NCBI GenBank assembly: GCA_003243425.1
Contig: QFQP01000009.1
Span: 62,001 to 126,000, forward strand
Direction: 5' to 3'
From: Archangium gephyra
GTDB taxonomy: Bacteria; Myxococcota; Myxococcia; Myxococcales; Myxococcaceae
Length of the DNA: 64,000 nucleotides
Shown here piece by piece: positions 1 through 9,300 of the stretch (the first letter of the stretch is position 1; every line of letters starts with the position of its first letter). The notes under the pieces were generated by a model. The model had not been told where the DNA came from, did not search any database, and saw nothing but the letters and a program-made list of their open reading frames with translations. The position numbers and the translations under genes were made by a program.

Positions 1-121
1 CCGCGTCGGAGATCTGAACGGCGCAGGAAGCGCCCTGCCCGATGACCGCGCCCCGGCCGCCCGGAAGTTCGAGCGACCACGAGCGACCCGGCGTGCCGAC
101 CACCACCGACCAGCGATTCAT
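1..121 (-). CDS. FHA-domain protein, N-terminal fragment (cut by window edge)
   Basis: Reading leftward from an ATG at 119-121, about 40 residues stay open to the window edge. They begin MNRWSVVVGTPGRSWSLELP and continue to an AVIGQGASCAVQISDA segment. That is the start of an FHA fold: a short beta strand, then the VIGxGxxCxVxISD turn that precedes the phosphothreonine-binding loop. The start lies 10 bases after the stop of the upstream kinase on the same strand, so the two are probably co-transcribed. FHA domains bind phosphothreonine peptides, so a role reading that kinase's phosphorylation is likely but inferred. Whatever follows the FHA domain is outside the window. Confidence 0.7.
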   Translation of the reverse strand, partial: MNRWSVVVGTPGRSWSLELPGGRGAVIGQGASCAVQISDA

Positions 122-131
122 GGCCCGCGCC

Positions 132-1652
<1,521 letters not shown>

Positions 1653-1773
1653 CGCGACGAGTCACACCCTAGCGAAAGGCTTCACGGCCCGGTGCGCGTC
1701 GTTCGTGCAGTGTCACAAACACGAGCATTGAATTCCTGCGACAGCGGGCGGCCAGTCGTGTCTGAAGGCCAGA
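1653..1773. promoter_or_regulatory. Divergent intergenic region between two kinase genes
   Basis: This 121-base gap separates the ATG starts of two oppositely oriented kinase genes, so it must hold promoters for both. It is the only intergenic space in the first 4.6 kb apart from 10 bases. I see no clear -35/-10 pair and no strong inverted repeat. A common control element would be positioned to set both kinases, but nothing in the bases proves one. Confidence 0.4.
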
Positions 1774-4632
1774 ATGGGTTCGGACGCCTGCCCCGATGAC
1801 GAGACGCTGACGCGGTTTTCCGAAGGCACGTTGCCGCCTGAAGACGCCGCGCGCGTCGCCAGACACCTCGAAGCGTGTGAGAGCTGCCGTCGCGTGGTGG
1901 CGATGTTGATGAAGGCGAGCAGCCGCTCCCGCAGCTCGCCCGACGAGCGCGCACCCACCCCGCCGCTGGCGCTGGGCACGCACGTCGGCCGTTACGAGCT
2001 CTCACGCTTCGTCGGCGCGGGCGCGATGGGCGTGGTGTTCGAAGCGCAAGACCCCGCGCTGCATCGCCGCGTGGCCCTGAAGGTCATGCGCAGCAGCACG
2101 TCGCAACGCGCGCAGGAGCTCCTGCAACGGGAAGCGCAGGTGATGGCGAAGTTGTCGCATCGCCACGTGGCCACCGTGTTCGACGCCGGCGTTCACGAGA
2201 CGCGCAGCTGGGTCGCGATGGAGTTCATCGAAGGTCGCACGCTGCGTGGCTGGCTGGCCGAAGGCACGCACGGGCCGAGGGCCATTCTCGAGCGGCTGTT
2301 GGAAGCCGGCCGGGGCCTCGAGGCCGCGCACGCCGCAGGCGTCGTGCATCGCGACTTCAAGCCCGACAACGTGCTCATCGACGCGCGTGATGGCGGCCGC
2401 GCCGTGGTCACCGACTTCGGGCTCTCGCTCGCCAGCCGTGAAGTGAGCGAGAGCGGCCGCGCGCTGGTGGGAACGCCGGCCTACATGGCTCCCGAACAAC
2501 GAGCCGGCATCGCCGATGCGCGCAGCGATCAGTTCTCGTTCGCCGTCACCGCGGTCGAAGCGTTCACCGGGCAGCGTGGCGAGGCCGGCATGCAGGTGAC
2601 GCAGGCCCGCGTGCCCCGTGCGCTGCGGGCGCCGCTCACCCGCGCGCTCCAGCGCGAGCCGTCGGCGCGCTGGCCCGACATGCGCGCGCTGCTCGCGGCG
2701 ATGGCACCGCCCCGGCGTGAGACACGCGTGCTCGTCGGAGCCGCCGCGCTCGCGCTGATCGGCCTCTCCACCGTGTTCTTCCTCTCGTGGAGTCGTGCGC
2801 ACGTCTGCGACGACGCGGGGGCGAGCGTGGCCGCGGTGTGGAACGCGGAGGCCCGCGCCTCGGTGACGCAGTCGCTCCTCGCGACCCGCGTGCCATTCGC
2901 GACCGTGGCGGCCGCCGGCCTGGTGACGGAGCTGGACCGCTGGGCCGAACACTGGCGCGCGCACGCCGTCGACGCATGTGAAGACACCGCGCTGCGCCGC
3001 GAACAATCGGGCGAGACGATGGAGCTCCGCCGCGACTGTCTCGACGCACGGCTTCACGAGTTCCGCTCGTTGCTGACGGCGCTGAAGTCGGCCGACGCCG
3101 ACGTGGTGAAGCACGCCGACGAGATCGCCTCCCGGCTCGCGCCCCTGTCTGCGTGTGACGACGTGCGTGCCCTGCGTGCGCCGATTCCCCTGCCCGCTTC
3201 GCCGACCCAGGCTGCCCGCATCGCGCAGTTGAGAGACGCGCTCGCCGACGCGAGTGGTCTTCGGGTCACGAGTCGGTTCAAAGAAGCGCGCGCCGCGCTC
3301 GCCACCATCGAAGGCGACGCCCTCGACGCCGGCTATCGGCCGCTCGAAGCCGACGTTCTCGTGCAACTGGGAATGCTCGACGCAGAGCTGGAGCAGTTCG
3401 ATTCCGCTGAACAGCGGCTGCATCGCGCGTTGGTCGCCGCACAGGCCGGTGGCCACACGCGAGCCGCCGCCCAGGCGTGGATCGCGCTCACCCTGCTCGA
3501 AGGAATTCAGCGTGGGCACCCCACCGAAGCGCATCGCGCCGCGGAGCTCGCCTCGGCCGCATCGGAGCGGCTCGGCCGCCCCGCGACGCTGGAAGGGGCG
3601 ATTTCGACGAACTTCGGAACGGTGCTGGCGCGCGAAGGCCGGCACGAAGACGCGCGGGCCGCGTACGAAAAATCACTGCAGCTGGCGCGCGAAGACGATG
3701 CCCAAACGCACACCATCGCGCAGGCGCTCAACGCGATCGGCGCGCAGGAACGCCATCTGGGTCACGCCGACGCAGCGTTGAAGCGTCATCAAGAGGCGTT
3801 GGAGCTCGTCACGCGCGCCTACTCGCCCACGCACCCCAGCGTGGCGCCGATCATGAAGAACATCGGCAACGTGCACCTCGAAGCCGGGCGTTTCGACGAG
3901 GCGCTCGCGTGGTACCGGAAGACCATCGCCGTTCAGAGCGAAGCGTTCGGCGCCGACTCGCTCGAAGTCGCCGACACGCAGAGCAACGTGGCCGGTGCGC
4001 TCTTGCGGCAGGGAAAGATGAAGGAAGCCGAGCCGCTCCTTCGCGCCGCGATCTCCACGACCGATGCACGCCTCGGGGTCGACAACCCGGCGCTCTTTGC
4101 TCCGCTCAACAATCTGTCGGTGTTGCTGAAGTACACGGGCCGCGTCGACGAAGCCGAAGCCGCGTTGCTGCGCGCCCTGCAGATCGCCGAGAAGACGTAC
4201 GGGCCCGTGCACGAAGACGTCGCGACCACGCTGGTGAACCTGGGCGACGTGCAGCTCGCGCGACGCGACTTCGTGGCTTCAGTGAAGAGCTACCAACGGG
4301 CCATCGAAGTCACCGAGAAGACCGACGGGCCCGCGCATTCGAATCTCGCCGACTGCTGGGGCGGGCTCGCGTTCCCGCTCATGGAGCTGAAGGACTGGAA
4401 GGGCGCGCTGCTCGCCACCGACACGGCGCAGGCCATCTACGCGAAGGCGCCCGGTCAGCCCTACGCCGAAGGGCTCGTTCACTTCGCGCACGCGCGGTCG
4501 CTGTGGGAGACGACGCCGGCGAAGCGAGAGGCCGCGAAACAGGAAGCGCGAGCGGCGCGTGCGTCACTCGAGAAGGTCGGCGCCCAGCCCGAGGAGCTCG
4601 CCGAAATGGACGCCTGGCTCGCCACGCACTGA
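1774..4632 (+). CDS. Ser/Thr kinase with N-terminal zinc-finger and C-terminal TPR repeats
   Basis: 952 residues. The N-terminus carries a zf-HC2/ZAS-like finger (C6, H31, C35, C38 in HLEACESC), the fold used by anti-sigma factors to bind metal or sense redox. A kinase domain follows at about 68-310, with GAGAMGVVFEA, ALKVMR, HRDFKPDN (phenylalanine replacing the usual leucine), TDFGLSLA and GTPAYMAPEQ. A transmembrane helix lies near 317-337. The remaining 600 residues are mostly tetratricopeptide repeats, clearest from about 480 to 910. The expected topology is a cytoplasmic finger and kinase with a periplasmic TPR scaffold. The stop abuts the stop of the convergent deacetylase with no spacer. 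The finger-kinase fusion suggests input at the N-terminus, which is inference. Confidence 0.93.
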   Translation: MGSDACPDDETLTRFSEGTLPPEDAARVARHLEACESCRRVVAMLMKASSRSRSSPDERAPTPPLALGTHVGRYELSRFVGAGAMGVVFEAQDPALHRRVALKVMRSSTSQRAQELLQREAQVMAKLSHRHVATVFDAGVHETRSWVAMEFIEGRTLRGWLAEGTHGPRAILERLLEAGRGLEAAHAAGVVHRDFKPDNVLIDARDGGRAVVTDFGLSLASREVSESGRALVGTPAYMAPEQRAGIADARSDQFSFAVTAVEAFTGQRGEAGMQVTQARVPRALRAPLTRALQREPSARWPDMRALLAAMAPPRRETRVLVGAAALALIGLSTVFFLSWSRAHVCDDAGASVAAVWNAEARASVTQSLLATRVPFATVAAAGLVTELDRWAEHWRAHAVDACEDTALRREQSGETMELRRDCLDARLHEFRSLLTALKSADADVVKHADEIASRLAPLSACDDVRALRAPIPLPASPTQAARIAQLRDALADASGLRVTSRFKEARAALATIEGDALDAGYRPLEADVLVQLGMLDAELEQFDSAEQRLHRALVAAQAGGHTRAAAQAWIALTLLEGIQRGHPTEAHRAAELASAASERLGRPATLEGAISTNFGTVLAREGRHEDARAAYEKSLQLAREDDAQTHTIAQALNAIGAQERHLGHADAALKRHQEALELVTRAYSPTHPSVAPIMKNIGNVHLEAGRFDEALAWYRKTIAVQSEAFGADSLEVADTQSNVAGALLRQGKMKEAEPLLRAAISTTDARLGVDNPALFAPLNNLSVLLKYTGRVDEAEAALLRALQIAEKTYGPVHEDVATTLVNLGDVQLARRDFVASVKSYQRAIEVTEKTDGPAHSNLADCWGGLAFPLMELKDWKGALLATDTAQAIYAKAPGQPYAEGLVHFAHARSLWETTPAKREAAKQEARAARASLEKVGAQPEELAEMDAWLATH

Positions 4633-5568
4633 TCAGAGCGAGCTGCGGAGCGCACGGGCCGCGTCGAGCACCGTGACCCGTTGCCGATCTTCGCCGAGCC
4701 AACCGAACAGCGCGCGCAGCCGCTTCATCTTCTCGCGCACCGGCACGCGGAGATCGCGCTGCTGACGCACGAGCTCGGGGGGAATGCCGTCGCTCTCGTC
4801 GCACACGTCGACGGCATGCAGCTCGAAGTTGAAGAACGCGTCACGACGCAGGGTGCGGAAGGTCGCTTCGACGAGGGGCCACGGCAACGACGTCGCGAAC
4901 GTCCCGATGAACGGCAGGCGCGTGACCGGGCCGACGGCCATCGGGAGCTCGACCAGCGGCGCATCACCCCTGGTGTAGGGCGCGTCGAGTGACGGTCGAT
5001 ATGGCGTGCGCGGCGCGAGCAACACACGGGGCGAATCGAGAATGGCGCGCGACGGCCTCCGCAGCGCAGCGAGCGCGCCCATCACCCCCGCCTTCGCGAG
5101 GTAATACGGGGTGGCCGGGAACGTCGACGAGTCGTACTCGTAGCCGAGCGCCGCGACCGCTTTCAGCAACGACGATGACAGCGTGTAACCGGGCGCGCGG
5201 AAGCCACCAACCTCGACGCCGAGCGAACGCAGCGCTTCGTCGCAGCGCCGCAGGTCGCTCTCGATCTCCGCCTGACCCCAGCGCGAAAGCTCGTAGGCGT
5301 GCGAGTGGCTGTGGCTTGCGAGCTCGACCCCCGCCGCGACCGCGTCACGCAGGGCGCGTTCCATGCCCGGCAACTTCAGGTCGTTCCCGACCACGAAGAA
5401 CGTCGCCGGCTTTCCATCGAACAGCTCGAGGAAGCGCGGAATCGCCACGCGCGCCACGAGCGCTCGAGCCTCGTCGCTGAGAATCGACTCCGGGAGGCCC
5501 TGAATGCGGCAGTAGTGCGGCAGCGAATCGAGATCGACGGAGATCGCCGACAGCCGCGTCACGATCAC
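4633..5568 (-). CDS. Polysaccharide deacetylase (NodB fold), ArnD-like
   Basis: About 311 residues. The start is a GTG at 5568-5566 whose TGA overlap with the upstream glycosyltransferase (GTGA) implies translational coupling; a second in-frame GTG lies 6 bases further in. The metal-binding first motif is SVDLD rather than the common TFDDG. It is followed by TFFVVGNDL, the histidine motif ASHSHSHAYELS, and FRAPGYT for the catalytic loop. The NodB family removes N-acyl groups from polysaccharide or lipid-linked sugars using a divalent metal. The pairing with a GT2 enzyme recalls ArnC-ArnD, where a sugar is placed on undecaprenyl phosphate and then deformylated. The true substrate cannot be read here. 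No signal peptide is seen, so a cytoplasmic or membrane-surface role is likely. Confidence 0.85.
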   Translation of the reverse strand: MIVTRLSAISVDLDSLPHYCRIQGLPESILSDEARALVARVAIPRFLELFDGKPATFFVVGNDLKLPGMERALRDAVAAGVELASHSHSHAYELSRWGQAEIESDLRRCDEALRSLGVEVGGFRAPGYTLSSSLLKAVAALGYEYDSSTFPATPYYLAKAGVMGALAALRRPSRAILDSPRVLLAPRTPYRPSLDAPYTRGDAPLVELPMAVGPVTRLPFIGTFATSLPWPLVEATFRTLRRDAFFNFELHAVDVCDESDGIPPELVRQQRDLRVPVREKMKRLRALFGWLGEDRQRVTVLDAARALRSSL

Positions 5569-6281
5569 TCTCCGCGAACGCGAATCACGTAGACCAGACG
5601 CGCCACGTTCTTGAGCACGTTGGGCACGCGTCGGAAGAGGTGGATCGACGGCTGACGCTTCTCGTGGAGCTGAATCGGGATCTCGCGGACGTCGAGGTTC
5701 TCGCGCCACGCGCGCACCACGAACTCCGACGCGAACACGTCCATGTCGACGACGCAGCGCTCGATGACCGGCATCAAACGGTCGCGGCGGAAGGCCTTCA
5801 GGCCGTGCGTGTCGGTGCCCTTGAAGCCGAGCGTCACGCGCAGCAGCCCGTTGTGCACGCGGGTGGCCACGCGACGAATCATGGGGCGGTGATCGCTGGC
5901 GCCCTTGGCTGCCTTGGAGCCCACGATGAGGTCGGCTTCCTTGCGCAGCAGCGTGGGCACCACGGCGTCGTAGAAGACGAGGTCACACAGATCGATCTCG
6001 TCACACACCACGATCTCGCCGCGGGCCTTCTGAATGCCGGCCTTGAGCGCGACGCCGTAGTTCGGTCGATCGCTGTGGAACCACTTGAGCCGCGGGTTCT
6101 GCTGCGTCATCCGCTCGAGGATCTCCTGCGTGCGGTCGCGAGACCCGTTCTCCGCGAAGATGATCTCGTAGTCCCAGCCGCGTGAATCGAGGCCGGCGGT
6201 CAATTCCATCGCCGCCTGCTCGACGATGGCTTCTTCGTTGTAGACGGGGATGACGATTGACAGCTGCGGGGAGGCAGACAT
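5565..6281 (-). CDS. GT2-family glycosyltransferase (dolichol-phosphate-mannose synthase-like)
   Basis: 238 residues from the ATG at 6281; an upstream TTG at 6308 is possible but weaker. The N-terminus reads LSIVIPVYNEEAIVEQA, the standard GT2 nucleotide-sugar-binding strand. FAENGSRDRT and the acidic VCDEIDLCDL segment follow, then GTDTHGLKAFRRD. There is no C-terminal membrane pair, so this resembles soluble Dpm1/DPMS catalytic domains more than full-length ArnC. The probable reaction is transfer of a sugar from a nucleotide donor to a polyprenyl phosphate at the inner membrane. The next gene is translationally coupled and encodes a sugar deacetylase, so the two probably act in sequence on one lipid-linked sugar. 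Confidence 0.88.
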   Translation of the reverse strand: MSASPQLSIVIPVYNEEAIVEQAAMELTAGLDSRGWDYEIIFAENGSRDRTQEILERMTQQNPRLKWFHSDRPNYGVALKAGIQKARGEIVVCDEIDLCDLVFYDAVVPTLLRKEADLIVGSKAAKGASDHRPMIRRVATRVHNGLLRVTLGFKGTDTHGLKAFRRDRLMPVIERCVVDMDVFASEFVVRAWRENLDVREIPIQLHEKRQPSIHLFRRVPNVLKNVARLVYVIRVRGE

Positions 6282-6375
6282 GGGGCGCGCGGCACCTAAC
6301 ACGGACAATCGGCCTCGTCATTCACCGCACTTCGGCTAGCCTCCGCGCGCCTGTCGCATCCCTCCCAGGAGTCGC

Positions 6376-9300
6376 ATGAAGGTCACCTGCCCGACCTGCA
6401 GCTCAGTTCTGAACATTGACGACAAGAAGATCCCGGCCGGCGGAGCACGCATCAAGTGCCCCACGTGCCAGAACGTATTTCCCGTCAAACCGGCCGGTTA
6501 CACGTCGTCACCGTCGGGTGCAGTGCCCCTGCCCGGCATCAGCGCACCGGCACCGCAGAAGCAGGCCTGGGAAGAAGAATCGACGCGCGTCGCCAGCGTT
6601 CCCCTTCCGGGTGCAGCCATCCCCGGCGCGACCACCATCTCGGCGCCGCCGACCAACGTGAAATTGCCGCCGATCAAGTCGTCGCCGTCGAGCACCGGCG
6701 CGATTCCGTTGCCCGGCATCAGCGCGCCGCCGGCGCAGCGGCAACCGTGGGAAGAAGAATCGACCCGCGTCGCCAGCATTCCGTTGCCGGGCATCAGCGC
6801 GCCGGCGCCGCAGAAGCAGGCCTGGGAAGAAGAGTCGACGCGCGTCGCCAGCATTCCGTTGCCGGGCATCAGCGCACCGGCACCGCAGAAGCAGGCCTGG
6901 GAAGAAGAGTCGACGCGCGTCGCCAGCATTCCGCTGCCGGGCGCAGCGCCGCAGCCGTCGACTGACTTTGATTTCGGGGGCTCGATTCCGTTGCCGGGCA
7001 GCAGCGCTGCGCCCACGGCGATCGCGCCTGCGTACGAACCGCCGCCGCTGCCGAAATCGACCGCCATCGCGCCGCCGTGGTCACCGTCGGACAACGCGAT
7101 TCCGCTCCCGGGCGCCGGCCACGACGACATTCCGGTCGACGACGGGTTCGCGGTGCCGCTGCCCGGCAACGACGTGCCGCTCGACGACGGGTATTCCACG
7201 CAGTCGATCCCCCTGCCGGGCGCTGGTGGCGGTTACGACGATTCGATCCCGTTGCCCGGGTCCGGTGGCGGCTACGACGACTCGATCCCGCTCCCGGGTT
7301 CAGGCGAACCGGCCGCGACCGACGACTCGATTCCGCTGCCTGGCTCGGGTGGCTACGACAACTCGATTCCGCTCCCCGGGAGCTACTCGGGCTCCACCAG
7401 TTCGATCCCGCTCGCCGGGAGCGACTTTGCGATGGACGAAGACGCCGTCGCGTTGCCGGGTCAGCAGCAGACCTCGCTGGTCGACAGCTACGACCCCAAC
7501 GAGCCGGCCGTGCCATTGCCCTCGTCGACCGGCTTCGACCTGTCGGAGGCACCGCCCACGTCGGGTGGTTTCGATTTCTCGGAAGCCCCGGCCCCGGTGT
7601 CCGCCGGGTTCGATTTTTCCGAAGCCCCGCCGCCACCCGCGCCGGGTGGTTTCGACTTCGACGCTGCGCCGCCGGCCCCCGCGCCCATCGCCGGAGGCTT
7701 CGATTTCTCCGAAGCGCCTCCGCCTGCTGCGCCGCCTCCGCTGAGTGGCGGGTTCGATTTTTCGGCGCCTCCGGGAGCTGCGCCCGGCGGGTTCGACTTC
7801 GACGCTGCGCCGCCGCCCCCGAGTGGGAGCGCGGGTGGTTTCGACTTCTCCGAGCCGCCGATGCCGCCGGCGCCGGCTCCAGCTCCGAAGTCGTCGCCTT
7901 CTGCGCCTCCCGCCGCACCGATGAGCTTCGGTGAAGTCGATTTCGGCGGCGGTGGCGATCTGGAGTTCGATCCGACCGGCGGAGCGCCGCCTCCCGGGCC
8001 CGCGATCGACGAGCTCGAAGCAGACCTCAGCGCTCCGATTCCGCAGGCGGCGCAGGCGCCCGCGGGGCCGGTCGACGGTCTCGAGATGTTGAGCTTCATC
8101 GACCGCACCGCCAAAGAGGCCGGCGCGAAGCCCGACGAGTTGCTCAACGTGCGGCGCTTCCACGTCAAGCGTCGCAGCGGCAAGGTCTTCGGTCCGTTCG
8201 AAGAAGCGGTGATCGTCAAGATGCTCGAAGACGGTCAGCTGCTCGGCAACGAAGAAGTCTCGCTCGATTCAGAGCACTGGCAGGCCATCGGCAGTGAGCC
8301 CGCGTTCCAGGCGGTCATCAACCGTCTGATGGAGACCCCCGCGCGCAGCACCACGCAGATGGGCATGCAGCAGGTCGACGAAAACCGCGGCCCGTCGATG
8401 GACCGGTTGAAGCAGCTCTACGAAGGGCGCATGGCGGCGGTGGCTGTCGTGCAGGGCAAAGAGCCCGTGCCCTTCAAGAAGCGGCTGCCGTTCATCGTGC
8501 TGGGTGTGCTCATCGCGACGGTGCTCGCCGGCGGCATCATCTCGGGCATCGCCACGCCGTACGGCTTCTTCGCGCTCAAGCTGCTCTTCCCCGCGAAGGT
8601 GAAGCCCGACACGCGCGAGTACGGCTACCTGCAGGTCGCACGCAAAGGCTTCCTCCAGGACACGTGGAAGTCCTACAAGCTCGCGAAAGACTCGGCGAAC
8701 CAGGCGCTCGCGGTGAAGGAGTACCCCGAAGCGCGCGCGGTCTGGGCGCAGGCCGTCTTCTACCTCGATCGCAAGTACGGCAAGGCCGACCCCGCCGAAC
8801 TCGAGCAGGCGCGCAATTCGATCGTCGACATCCGGCTGCTCGGTGAGAAACACCCCGAGGTTTTGAAGACCGAAGCCGCGCTCGCGCTCACCGACAAGAA
8901 CGCCGACGCCGCGCTGGTGTCGATCGCCGACGCCGTCGCGCGTGACGGTGACGATCTCGAATCGCTGTTCCTCCGCGCCGAGGCCTACCTGCTCAAGAAG
9001 CAGCCCGCGCAGGCCAGGGCGGAGTTCGAGGCCATCCTCAAGAAGGACCCCAAGAGCGCCAAGGCGCTGCATGGCCTCGGTCTGATTCACAAGGCACAGA
9101 ACGAGCTCGCAGAGGCCTCTGGCCGTTTCGCCGAAGCGCTCGAAGCCGACCCTGCGCACCTCTCGTCGGCGGTGGAACTCGGGGAGCTCGTCATCGTGCG
9201 CAAGAAGGAGATCGCGCCAGGCACCGAGCTGCTCGATTCGGCGCTCACCGAAGAAGGTCGCACCACGCTTTCGCCGGGCACGCTGGGCAAGGCGCTCGCG

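Noticed and set aside
2002..3645. A 547-residue minus-strand frame inside the zinc-finger kinase gene
   Set aside because: It overlaps kinase and TPR codons and has no recognisable domain.
6523..6942. CRISPR-like regular repeats
   Set aside because: The units are 75 bases, in frame, without unique spacers, and encode a conserved peptide.
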